A stretch of 64,000 nt of DNA. It comes from Bacteroidota bacterium (GTDB lineage: Bacteria; Bacteroidota; Bacteroidia; Bacteroidales; Prolixibacteraceae). Under the pieces are notes generated by a model. The model ran no database searches and was not told where the DNA came from. It saw nothing but the letters and a program-made list of their open reading frames with translations. Of this stretch, positions 48,313-59,634 are shown in pieces. The position numbers and the translations under genes were made by a program. The DNA is taken from contig JAUYMU010000128.1 in the NCBI GenBank assembly GCA_030698405.1, positions 17,021 through 81,020 of the forward strand. Direction: 5' to 3'. Positions within the stretch are counted from its first letter, which is position 1. Every line of letters starts with the position of its first letter.

Positions 48313-51252
48313 TTACAAATCCAGTATCATGCTGGTCAGGTTTTGATCACGATCAATGTTCAATTTTTTCCGAACCCGGTACCTACAGATTTCAACTCCG
48401 CGAATCGAAATATTCATCAGTGGAGCTATTTCTTTAGTTGAGATATTCATTCTCAGATAGGCGCATAATCTTAATTCTTTTGGGGTGAGGTTAGGGTGAA
48501 GTATTTTTAGCCTGTTTAAAAAGTCCTCGTGAACTTCGTCGAAAGCGGTCTCAAATACCTCCCATTGTTTTTTATGGTCAATATCTTTGTCGATCTTGTT
48601 AATCAATGACGAAATTTTATCTTTCAGGAATTCATCGGAGGTTGACTTTTTTAATTTTTCCAATTCCTCTTTAATTTTTACAAGAAATTTGTTTTTTACA
48701 ATCAGATCCATGGTTTGATTGGCCAGCTCCTTGTCGCGATGAATCATTTCAATCCTGAGTTTTTCGTTCTTCAGGCTTATGATTTTCTTCTCCGAAACCA
48801 GTGCCTGCCTCATATATTCATGTTCTTTCAGGCGGTATGTGCTTAGGTTTTTTAACCGTTCCTTCCTTTTCGATATTTCAATACGTTTTAGTACAATCCA
48901 GATAATAAAAAAAACGATCCCAATAAATGCAAGGGAATAACCAATATAGGCATATACCGATTGATACCAGGGGGGCCTGATTTCGAATTTCAGACTATCA
49001 GTAGAACTTTCAATACCCATCTGATTGCGGGCTTTTACCGTAAAAATATAATCACCTGCAGGCAGGTTGGCGAATTCGTTGAATGGGGTATTGCTCCATT
49101 CAGACCACTTGTTGTTGTATCCTAAGAGATTATAACTATATTCAATATCACCCAGGTTTTCAAATGATGGAGAAGTATATGAAAATCTGAATGCATTATC
49201 TTTAAAGGGAAAATTAAACATAAGAAGCTCATTTTCAACCTGACTGCTGAAATAATTGCCGTAAAAAAAAGTACTGTCAAGATAAAGTGCGGAAGCCTTG
49301 TTAATATAAGCAGAAAACTCAGGACTATGATTAAAATTGGTAACAGGCGAATAATGAGCAAATCCTTCTTCGATACCAAGGAAAATATGATTGTCAGAAT
49401 ACGAGTAGATCGATTCGAATCCGCTGATAAGCCTTCCAGTAAGCAAAGCAAAAGGAGCGCTCACCTGTTTGTAACTCATATCTTCCTGAATACGAAAAAT
49501 TCCCGCTGCGTTTTTTCCCAGATTCCATGCTATATACCAGATATTTCCACTTTGGTCTTCTTTCAGCAAGGAGATATCTTTTAACGGACTTAATAATTGA
49601 TTAAAATAAGTTGAACGCTCGAACCGGTCATTCTTTTGGTTGTATTCGTAAATGCCCACATTTGTGGTAACCACCACTTTCCCTTTGATTTTAAATACAT
49701 TCAGATTGTAGTTGGTGGGCAATCCATCTTTGGAAGTATAAAACCGAAATGACGGAATGCTGTCCAGAGTGTTTCCAATAGTGATCTTGAAGATACCTTT
49801 AAAACCATGACTCATCCATAAATCGCCATTTTCATCTTCCTCAAATACGCGGCATGACTCACTAAAACCTTTGATTTTGCCGGAATATACCCAGCTTTTA
49901 TTCTCTTTTTTGTAAAGAATAAGGCCACTGTATGTTCCGCCAATCAAATAACCGGGGAAACGTTTGAGCGTGTGAAATTTCCATGCCCCCGGTATCTTGC
50001 TGATTTGGCGGGCTTCTTCGTTGGATATGATAAACGTGCCATTGTTGTGACCGCAAAGCAACACATCATCATGGATGCCTAAATACCATACTTGTCCGTT
50101 CGTACCGGAAATTAGTTTGAATTCGTTATTTTGATTGTAGTTGCTCCAGTCTTTTACGAATAGTCCCTGATTGGTTCCAAGATAAATTTTCCCCTGATAA
50201 ATAATAGAAGTGTATCCTGCCCCGATACCATCCGATTGCTGAAGAAATGTGATGGGAGAATTGATGTTCACGTAATCGATTCCGTTATCGAGTCCGAGCC
50301 AGAGGTTTCCGGCCCTATCGGTAAAAGTTTTTAAAATGGTATTGTTTTGAAGGCCTTTTTGCCGGTTTACATGCTGAATGATATTTCCGGATTCGTCGAT
50401 AATAATGACTCCATCCTGAATGGTTCCTATAGCGTAATATTTATCCTGAATGATGGTCGCGCTGAAAATCTGGCTCTGCTTAAAAAGGGCATTGACAGAA
50501 ATAGACCACTCTTTCAGTTCCTTACCGTTGTATATGAAAATACCTTTATTCAGCGTACAAATCATTAAATCATTGCTATTATTAAAAGGTAAGATCGACC
50601 AGATTTCCTCGCCTCTGATTTTTTCGCAATTATTCAACGTGTTTAAAGTATTACCGGCAAATTCCATCAATCCTTTTTCGATATCGTTTAAATATAAATG
50701 TCCGTTTACCTGAAAAGAATTTTGAAACCTTACGGGAGCTTTAATGATGGTGACTGTTGAATCATTTCTGAACAGGAAAGCACAATTGTACGATTGGTAA
50801 ACGATCTGATCTTCGAAAGTGGTGATATTCCAGATGTCGTCGAAATTTTGAAAATCAGCCGGAAGATATTTCTTTAATGACCGGAATTTCATTTTCCCGG
50901 AACTGTCAGTAACCATTTTCCCGAGATCATTATAGGCGCCAATATAAATATGTCCGTTTTCAGCTATGTATAACGATCGTACAATCGATGAATTGGGCAT
51001 CCGGTGCAGTTGCCAGCTTTCTCCATCAAAAACCAGGAGCCCTTCGTTATTGCCAAAATACATAAAACCCTTTTTGTCTTGCGAAATCGACCAGTTCTGA
51101 GTGCCCGCTTTGTATTCTTTTTTCGGATAATTGCGTATATGCGGAACTCCTATATTGATTATTTCAGCTGAAGAAACAACTGTTGCAAGCAATAAAATGA
51201 ATGCGAAGAAATAGGACAGTCGTTTGTATATATATGTTGATATTCCTTGCAT
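48313..51252 (-). CDS. Membrane-bound sensor-regulator: propeller, Y_Y_Y domain and LuxR-type HTH
   Basis: A 979-residue regulator. After a signal segment it has a periplasmic two-component-type propeller (many repeats such as GFMYFGNNEGLLVFDG, GNLWLGLDNGIDYVN, GDLWMSHGFKGIFKI), a Y_Y_Y domain (FRFSYTSPSFENLGDIEYSY; LPAGDYIFTVKARNQMG), one membrane helix (about 770-795), a coiled coil, and a C-terminal LuxR-type HTH (LTPKELRLCAYLRMNISTKE; ISIRGVEICRYRVRKKL). No kinase or receiver domain is present, so sensing and DNA binding are in one chain. It most likely controls the SusCD operon directly downstream. Confidence 0.9.
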   Translation of the reverse strand: MQGISTYIYKRLSYFFAFILLLATVVSSAEIINIGVPHIRNYPKKEYKAGTQNWSISQDKKGFMYFGNNEGLLVFDGESWQLHRMPNSSIVRSLYIAENGHIYIGAYNDLGKMVTDSSGKMKFRSLKKYLPADFQNFDDIWNITTFEDQIVYQSYNCAFLFRNDSTVTIIKAPVRFQNSFQVNGHLYLNDIEKGLMEFAGNTLNTLNNCEKIRGEEIWSILPFNNSNDLMICTLNKGIFIYNGKELKEWSISVNALFKQSQIFSATIIQDKYYAIGTIQDGVIIIDESGNIIQHVNRQKGLQNNTILKTFTDRAGNLWLGLDNGIDYVNINSPITFLQQSDGIGAGYTSIIYQGKIYLGTNQGLFVKDWSNYNQNNEFKLISGTNGQVWYLGIHDDVLLCGHNNGTFIISNEEARQISKIPGAWKFHTLKRFPGYLIGGTYSGLILYKKENKSWVYSGKIKGFSESCRVFEEDENGDLWMSHGFKGIFKITIGNTLDSIPSFRFYTSKDGLPTNYNLNVFKIKGKVVVTTNVGIYEYNQKNDRFERSTYFNQLLSPLKDISLLKEDQSGNIWYIAWNLGKNAAGIFRIQEDMSYKQVSAPFALLTGRLISGFESIYSYSDNHIFLGIEEGFAHYSPVTNFNHSPEFSAYINKASALYLDSTFFYGNYFSSQVENELLMFNFPFKDNAFRFSYTSPSFENLGDIEYSYNLLGYNNKWSEWSNTPFNEFANLPAGDYIFTVKARNQMGIESSTDSLKFEIRPPWYQSVYAYIGYSLAFIGIVFFIIWIVLKRIEISKRKERLKNLSTYRLKEHEYMRQALVSEKKIISLKNEKLRIEMIHRDKELANQTMDLIVKNKFLVKIKEELEKLKKSTSDEFLKDKISSLINKIDKDIDHKKQWEVFETAFDEVHEDFLNRLKILHPNLTPKELRLCAYLRMNISTKEIAPLMNISIRGVEICRYRVRKKLNIDRDQNLTSMILDL

Positions 51253-51314
51253 AATCGCTAATTAATAAACGTTCGGTGGGCTTTCAGCCGTCGGGATTGG
51301 TTTTAAATATACAA

Positions 51315-51473
51315 TTAATTGGAATGAATTTCAATTGTCGCCTGAATTGAAGGAAAATCAGGGGTTAAATGTTCTGCCACATCCAGATAATATAGGTCGG
51401 ATTGTTCTGTTTGATTTTCAGTGATGGTTTGTGTACCTAACTGAATGAGCATAAATACACAAATAAAAAGCAT
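51315..51473 (-). CDS. Possible 52-residue secreted peptide
   Basis: A small frame from ATG 51473 to TAA at 51315, with a short hydrophobic N-terminus (MLFICVFMLIQLGTQ) and a polar, acidic mature part (ENQTEQSDLYYLDVAEHLTP). It lies alone between the korB terminator and the sensor-regulator gene, on the same strand. The rest of this 340-base gap shows nothing else but the terminator. Coding is only suggested by the signal-like start and absence of other explanation. Confidence 0.35.
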   Translation of the reverse strand: MLFICVFMLIQLGTQTITENQTEQSDLYYLDVAEHLTPDFPSIQATIEIHSN

Positions 51474-51530
51474 GATGGATTTGATTGGTTTGGTGTCCTA
51501 TATGTTAATGTTTAATATGGTTTATTTTTA

Positions 51531-51566
51531 AAAGCGGGAAACTCCTTCCGGAATCTCCCGCTTTTA
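51531..51566 (-). terminator. Intrinsic terminator after korB
   Basis: AAAAGCGGGA (51531-51540) and TCCCGCTTTT (51557-51566) form a 10-bp stem with a 16-base loop, 26 bases beyond the korB stop. A near-identical hairpin stands at 55532-55567. Confidence 0.8.
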
Positions 51567-51592
51567 GAGTATGCGGTACTCAAACGAAAAAC

Positions 51593-52657
51593 TTATCCGA
51601 AGCATTTATTGTCGAAGAATTTTACCGGTTCGCTGCAGTTTTCGCCTTCAACGATCCAGGTATTTCCTGATTGAAGAAGTTCGTCCATGCAGGTTATTCT
51701 GCGTTTCTGTTGAACTGTTTCGATCTGTTTTTTCATTTCCTGATCGTAAACCGGTGCTTCAACACTTCGGATGACGCCCATCGCGACCGGAAATTCAGGA
51801 AGTGTCATGTTGATCAGTGCAACCTGCAATCCGAGGTTGTCATCCGATGGTTCGTGAACCAAAATGTCCTCCCGGGTAATACCGTTTTCGCCGATTTTAA
51901 CCACTTTCAGTTTTCCTTTTTCCAGGATCAGACCTTTGTCTTCCTGCTCTCCGAAAATCATTGGCTGACCTTTTCTCAGGAAGATTTGCCGTTCGGAACG
52001 GAATTTTGGGTCCGAAATATAATCATGAATTCCATCGTTGAAAATCACACAGTTCTGCAGTATTTCAACAATTGAAGTTCCCTGATGAAGCGCGGCTTCA
52101 GTCAATACTTCCTGGGTGTGCTTCATGTTGTTGTCGAGCGCACGGGCAAAGAACGTACCGCGTGAACCCAGCACCAATTGTCCGGGAACAAACGAGTCTT
52201 CGATAGTTCCAAACGGAGAGGTTTTGGTAATCTTGCCACGGTCGGAAGTAGGTGAATACTGGCCTTTTGTCAATCCGTATATTTTGTTGTTGAAAAGTAC
52301 CAGATTCAGGTTAATGTTGCGGCGAACAAGGTGGATAAAATGGTTTCCACCAATGGCCAGTGAATCGCCATCGCCGGTCATTACCCAAACTGTAAGATCA
52401 GGATTTGCAGATTTTACGCCTGAAGCAATGGCTGCCGCACGGCCGTGAATGGTATGAAAACCATAGGTGCTCATGTAATACGGAAACCTTGAAGAACAGC
52501 CGATTCCGGAGATAACGGCAAAATCTTTGTGATCGATGTCCATGTCGGCCATTGTTTTTTGAACCGCATTCATGATGGCAAAGTCGCCACAACCAGGGCA
52601 CCATCGAACTTCAGCAGCGCTTTTAAAATCTTTGGCAGTATAATTAAATTTTGTCAT
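51593..52657 (-). CDS. korB: 2-oxoacid:ferredoxin oxidoreductase, beta subunit (KorB-like)
   Basis: A 354-residue thiamine-diphosphate subunit. Motifs are WCPGCGDFAI (first cysteines), GIGCSSRFPYYM, HTIHGRAAAIASGVK and the ThDP-binding GDGDSLAIGGNHFIHLVRR, with LFNNKIYGLTKGQYSPTS. Together with the alpha/gamma subunit it should convert 2-oxoglutarate (or another 2-oxoacid) plus CoA to acyl-CoA, CO2 and reduced ferredoxin. It starts 2 bases after korA ends. No separate ferredoxin delta subunit gene is beside it. Confidence 0.92.
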   Translation of the reverse strand: MTKFNYTAKDFKSAAEVRWCPGCGDFAIMNAVQKTMADMDIDHKDFAVISGIGCSSRFPYYMSTYGFHTIHGRAAAIASGVKSANPDLTVWVMTGDGDSLAIGGNHFIHLVRRNINLNLVLFNNKIYGLTKGQYSPTSDRGKITKTSPFGTIEDSFVPGQLVLGSRGTFFARALDNNMKHTQEVLTEAALHQGTSIVEILQNCVIFNDGIHDYISDPKFRSERQIFLRKGQPMIFGEQEDKGLILEKGKLKVVKIGENGITREDILVHEPSDDNLGLQVALINMTLPEFPVAMGVIRSVEAPVYDQEMKKQIETVQQKRRITCMDELLQSGNTWIVEGENCSEPVKFFDNKCFG

Positions 52658-52659
52658 GA

Positions 52660-54501
52660 TTAAGCCTCCAGTAATTTATCAAAGTTTTCAACTAATTCGT
52701 GCACAGAGAAAGGCAATCCTTTCATCTTGTTTACCTGGTGATAGGTAAATTGCGGTAATTTATCGCGCAGGTAACTGGCAAATTGTCCCATGTTCAATTC
52801 ACAGACAACTATTTTTTTAAACTTGCTGAATATTTCGCCGGTATTTGCAGGCAAGGGTTTAATATAGTTGAAATGGGCCAGGCTAACTTTTTTTCCGGCT
52901 TTATGCATGGCTTGTACCGAACTTATCATGTGTCCGTAGGTTCCGCCCCAGCCAACTACCAGTAAATCACCTTCAGGTTCACCTTCAACTGCAAGGTCAG
53001 GAATCATCGTAACTACTTTTTCCACTTTGGCAGCTCTTATTTCGCTGTTTCGCTGGTGAGTATCCGGATCGTGGCTTACAGCGCCGGCTACATTTTTCTC
53101 CAATCCACCTATACGGTGCTCGAAGCCTTCCATTCCGGGGATGGCCCAATCTCTTGCAAGCGTTTCCGGATCGCGGTTATATGGTCGAAATGATTCGGGG
53201 TTCTTTGCTTTTCGGGGAGTGATTGACGGAAGTTCATCCATTGTAGGAACGCGCCAGGGTTCGCTGCCGTTGCCCAAAAATCCATCGGTCAAAAGTACAA
53301 CCGGCACCATGCGTTCTAAAGCTATTTTAGCTGAAAGAAATGCAAAATAAAAACAGTCGGATGGCGTACTGGCAGCCAATACAACTACCGGACTTTCGCC
53401 GTTTCGTCCGTATAAAGTTTGCAATAAGTCAGATTGTTCGGTTTTTGTTGGTAAACCGGTAGATGGTCCGCCCCGCTGAACATTGACAACGACAATTGGC
53501 AACTCTGCCATTACCGAAAGTCCAAGCGCTTCCGATTTCAGTGCAAAACCCGGTCCTGAAGTGGATGTAACAGCCAGATCGCCTGCAAATGCGGCTCCAA
53601 TGGTGGTGCAGATTCCGGCAATTTCATCTTCAGCCTGAAATGATTTTACGCCCAGGTCTTTTCGTTCGGCCAAAGCCTGTAAAATATCGGTAGCCGGTGT
53701 AATCGGGTAGGAGCCAATAAAAAGGTCGAGCCCGGATTTTTCAGCAGCGGCAATAAATCCCCATGCTGTCGCATTGTTCCCGTTAATATTGCGGTAAGTA
53801 CCTTTTTCGATTGGGGCAGGATGCACAATATATTGTGGCGTCATGTGCTGAAGGTTCATCCCGTAATTGTATCCCGTATGAAGAACGATCAGGTTTGCTT
53901 CAGCAATTAAAGGACTTTTCTTTCCGAATTTAGATTGAATAAACTTTTCGATGTAATCCAGCGGACGATCGAACATCCAGCAGATTAAACCCAGGGCAAA
54001 CATGTTTTTGCAACGTAAAATACTCTTGTTGTCGAGTTCCAGTTCCTTCAGACTTTCTTTGGTCATGCTGGTGATCGGAACCGGAATCAACGAATAATCG
54101 TTGAGTTTTAACTCAGTAAACGGATCGTCGGTTTTAAACTGAGCTTTTTCAAGATTTTTTCCGCTGAAGGAATCAACGTCAAAAATAATTGATGCGGCCG
54201 GGTTTAAAAATAAGGCATTTGCCTTCAGGGCTGCCGGATTCATTGCGACAAGTACATGGGCCAGATCACCCGGGGTTGTTACTTTTTTTGTACCCAATTG
54301 CACCTGAAATCCTGAAACTCCTCCCACTGTTCCCTGCGGAGCCCTGATTTCAGATGGATAATCAGGGAAAGTCGAAATGTCGTTTCCCAATAGCGCAGAA
54401 GTGTCCGAAAACAAGGTGCCTGTCAACTGCATTCCATCGCCCGAATCACCTGAAAACCGAATGGCTACTTCTTCGAGTTCTATTACTTTTGTGTTTTTCA
54501 T
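52660..54501 (-). CDS. korA: 2-oxoacid:ferredoxin oxidoreductase, fused gamma-alpha subunit (KorA-like)
   Basis: A 613-residue subunit. The N-terminal gamma domain (AIRFSGDSGDGMQLTGTLFS; SEIRAPQGTVGGVSGFQV) is followed by the pyrimidine-binding alpha domain (FIGSYPITPATDILQAL; FQAEDEIAGICTTIGAAFAG; TSTSGPGFALKSEALGLSVM) and the C-terminal domain (LLVVGWGGTYGHMISSVQAM). This gamma-alpha fusion is common in Bacteroidota. First gene of the korAB operon; ATG 54501. Confidence 0.92.
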   Translation of the reverse strand: MKNTKVIELEEVAIRFSGDSGDGMQLTGTLFSDTSALLGNDISTFPDYPSEIRAPQGTVGGVSGFQVQLGTKKVTTPGDLAHVLVAMNPAALKANALFLNPAASIIFDVDSFSGKNLEKAQFKTDDPFTELKLNDYSLIPVPITSMTKESLKELELDNKSILRCKNMFALGLICWMFDRPLDYIEKFIQSKFGKKSPLIAEANLIVLHTGYNYGMNLQHMTPQYIVHPAPIEKGTYRNINGNNATAWGFIAAAEKSGLDLFIGSYPITPATDILQALAERKDLGVKSFQAEDEIAGICTTIGAAFAGDLAVTSTSGPGFALKSEALGLSVMAELPIVVVNVQRGGPSTGLPTKTEQSDLLQTLYGRNGESPVVVLAASTPSDCFYFAFLSAKIALERMVPVVLLTDGFLGNGSEPWRVPTMDELPSITPRKAKNPESFRPYNRDPETLARDWAIPGMEGFEHRIGGLEKNVAGAVSHDPDTHQRNSEIRAAKVEKVVTMIPDLAVEGEPEGDLLVVGWGGTYGHMISSVQAMHKAGKKVSLAHFNYIKPLPANTGEIFSKFKKIVVCELNMGQFASYLRDKLPQFTYHQVNKMKGLPFSVHELVENFDKLLEA

Positions 54502-54720
54502 TCGAATATATTTTGTTTTAATATCGGTCAGTTTTCTCTTTGTTTTTTTATTTTTGGGATGTCACAAGAAATAAATTATAAATCTCAATCCATTATTTTA
54601 CGCCTTGTTTTTTTTTAGAAGGTTCAAAAATAACCATTATTTTACACGGCTGACCAGATATAGCCAAATATTTATAACCACTTTAACACATATGTACATT
54701 CATTCATTCTCCTTGTTTTG

Positions 54721-54728
54721 TACCTTTG
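54721..54728 (+). promoter_or_regulatory. Possible -7 element (TACCTTTG) of the gamma-carbonic anhydrase gene
   Basis: TACCTTTG fits TAnnTTTG and lies 28 bases before ATG 54757, between divergent transcripts. No convincing -33 box. Confidence 0.4.
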
Positions 54729-54756
54729 CAGCTCAATTTAAAACTGATTCAGAAAA

Positions 54757-55272
54757 ATGGCACTTATTAAACCACTTTTAGGGAAAACACCGGTTTTTGG
54801 AGAAAATTGTTTTCTTGCCGAAACAGCTGTCATTATTGGTGATGTGGAAATTGGAAATGATTGCAGTATCTGGTTCGGAGCTGTTCTTCGCGGAGATGTT
54901 CATTACATCCGTATCGGAAACAATTCCAATGTTCAGGACAATGCTGTAATCCACGCCACCTATCAAAAGTCGCCCACCAACATTGGCAACAACGTGACGA
55001 TCGCTCATGGGGCGATAGTTCACGGATGCACTATTCATGACAATGTGATGATTGGGATGAATGCTGTGGTTTTGGATGATGCCGTGATTGAAAGCAATAG
55101 TATTATAGCCGCCGGATCGGTTGTCAGCAAAGGTACACACGTTGAAAGTGGTACTGTTTACGCAGGTATTCCCGCAAAAAAAATAAAAGACATCAGTCCT
55201 GAATTGCTTGAAGGTCAGATTCAGCGCATTGCAAAAGCCTACGGTATGTATTCAGGATGGTATAAGGAATAA
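54757..55272 (+). CDS. Gamma-carbonic anhydrase-family protein
   Basis: A 171-residue left-handed beta-helix protein of hexapeptide repeats: SIWFGAVLRGDVHYIRIGNN, then NVTIAHGAIVHGCTIHDNV and MIGMNAVVLDDAV. The histidines in AHGAIVHGC match the zinc ligands of gamma-carbonic anhydrases. Members hydrate CO2, bind CoA compounds or have no measured activity, so the reaction is uncertain. It is a trimer in relatives. A single gene with a strong terminator downstream. Confidence 0.88.
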   Translation: MALIKPLLGKTPVFGENCFLAETAVIIGDVEIGNDCSIWFGAVLRGDVHYIRIGNNSNVQDNAVIHATYQKSPTNIGNNVTIAHGAIVHGCTIHDNVMIGMNAVVLDDAVIESNSIIAAGSVVSKGTHVESGTVYAGIPAKKIKDISPELLEGQIQRIAKAYGMYSGWYKE

Positions 55273-55278
55273 ACGTAG

Positions 55279-55320
55279 AGACGCACGATCGTGCGTCTAA
55301 ATGGTGTGTCTAAATGGTGC
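55279..55320. repeat. REP-like palindrome followed by 13-bp degenerate repeats
   Basis: AGACGCACGATCGTGCGTCT (55279-55298) is a perfect 20-bp palindrome preceded by ACGT. The sequence GTGCGTCTAAATG then recurs as GTGTGTCTAAATG and GTGCGTCTAAAAT. The left end GTAGAGACGC resembles repeats widely scattered in other genomes. It may be an extragenic palindromic repeat; it is not a terminator itself. Confidence 0.6.
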
Positions 55321-55339
55321 GTCTAAAATAAAATCGTTG

Positions 55340-55380
55340 AAAGTGGCAAACTCTGATGCGGAGTTTGCCACTTTTTTTTT
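55340..55380 (+). terminator. Strong intrinsic terminator after the gamma-carbonic anhydrase gene
   Basis: AAAGTGGCAAACTC (55340-55353) and GAGTTTGCCACTTT (55361-55374) form a 14-bp perfect stem with a 7-base loop and a T-run to 55380. Confidence 0.9.
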
Positions 55381-55394
55381 GTCGAAATTAGTCG

Positions 55395-55505
55395 AACCAC
55401 ATAGGCACAATAGGTCACATAGATGATTGAAGTTTGGGTTTATATCTTTGAAAATCCGAGGTTTAATTTGGGGTGTTCTATTGTTTTCTATGTGCCTATG
55501 TGGTT
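55395..55505. mobile_element. MITE-like element with 15-bp terminal inverted repeats
   Basis: AACCACATAGGCACA (55395-55409) and TGTGCCTATGTGGTT (55491-55505) are perfect complements 81 bases apart. The inside has a further pair of CAATAG/CTATTG-like strings and no reading frame. The size and arms fit a small non-autonomous element or dispersed intergenic repeat. No target duplication is clear. The rest of the gap 55273-55618 holds the palindrome and the two terminators. Confidence 0.5.
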
Positions 55506-55531
55506 TATAAAGCAAAAAAACGGGAAACAAA

Positions 55532-55567
55532 AAAAGCGGGAAACTCCCTGAGGAATTTCCCGCTTTT
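55532..55567 (-). terminator. Terminator after the GH2 gene, copy of the korB terminator
   Basis: AAAAGCGGGAAA and TTTCCCGCTTTT form a 12-bp stem; the loop CTCCCTGAGGAA is close to that of the hairpin at 51531-51566. On the minus strand it follows the GH2 beta-galactosidase stop by about 50 bases. Confidence 0.8.
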
Positions 55568-55618
55568 TAATAAGGCAGCCTAAAACTTTATACGTTGGAC
55601 TTTAAACTTTAAACGGTT

Positions 55619-58912
<3,294 letters not shown>

Positions 58913-58934
58913 TTAGACAAGTGAATCTTTCAGA

Positions 58935-58967
58935 TTTGTCGGCAGGTATAAAAGTTTGTTAATTTTG
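58935..58967 (+). promoter_or_regulatory. Promoter of the HAD phosphatase/mutase gene
   Basis: TTTG (58935-58938) and TAATTTTG (58960-58967) are separated by 21 bases, the spacing known for Bacteroidota promoters. The start codon at 58987 is 20 bases downstream. This is the best promoter match in the window. Confidence 0.6.
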
Positions 58968-58986
58968 CCGCCTAAAATTATTCTGA

Positions 58987-59598
58987 ATGATACTTGAAAT
59001 ATATCCAAGTGCAAAAGCGCTGATTTTTGATCTGGACGGAACTTTGTCGGACTCGCTTCCGGTACACATTGCCAGTTGGCATTCGGTGTGTGAAAAGCTG
59101 AACTGTACATTTGACGAACGCATTCTGGTTGAAATGACTGGTGCGCCAACCATCAGCTTTGCAGAGCGAATCAAACGGGAGCAAAACCTGGAAATTGATG
59201 CAGAGGAACTAGTTGCGATGAAACAACAGGAGTTCAGGAAAAATATCAACCAAATAAAACCGCACGACGCGGTGATTGATTTAATGAAAAACGCTCATGG
59301 TAAAATCCCAATGGCCGTTGGAACTGGTGCAAGCCGGCAAAGTGCAATGCTTCAGATGCAGGAATTGGAAATTGATCAACTGTTCGATTTTATCGTGACT
59401 GCCGATGATGTTGAAAGGCACAAACCTGAACCTGATACTTTTCTTAAATGTGCGGAATTGATGAATGTTGAACCTCGGTATTGCCAGGTTTTTGAAGATG
59501 GCGAACTTGGAATGCAGGCTGCACAAACCGCGGGAATGTTGCTAACCGATGTCCGCCCGTTTGTAACCGATCCGTTTGCAGCGAATGAACGCATTTAG
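58987..59598 (+). CDS. HAD hydrolase, beta-phosphoglucomutase/YqaB-like
   Basis: A 203-residue enzyme with HAD motif I LIFDLDGTLSDSLP, cap region VEMTGAPTISFAERI, motif II VGTGASRQ and motifs III-IV RHKPEPDTFLKC and FEDGELGMQAA. The sequence is nearest to the YqaB/beta-PGM group, which acts on sugar phosphates such as fructose-1-phosphate or beta-glucose phosphate. No sugar kinase is adjacent. The AEC transporter gene follows after 36 bases on the same strand, possibly co-transcribed. Confidence 0.85.
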   Translation: MILEIYPSAKALIFDLDGTLSDSLPVHIASWHSVCEKLNCTFDERILVEMTGAPTISFAERIKREQNLEIDAEELVAMKQQEFRKNINQIKPHDAVIDLMKNAHGKIPMAVGTGASRQSAMLQMQELEIDQLFDFIVTADDVERHKPEPDTFLKCAELMNVEPRYCQVFEDGELGMQAAQTAGMLLTDVRPFVTDPFAANERI

Positions 59599-59634
59599 TC
59601 ATTCAATAGTCAATATCAATTTTAAACCGCGACT

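Noticed and set aside
55279..55380. Possible CRISPR-like array from the short repeats
   Set aside because: Repeats are 13 bp, directly adjacent without spacers, and no cas gene is present; they fit a palindromic repeat plus terminator.
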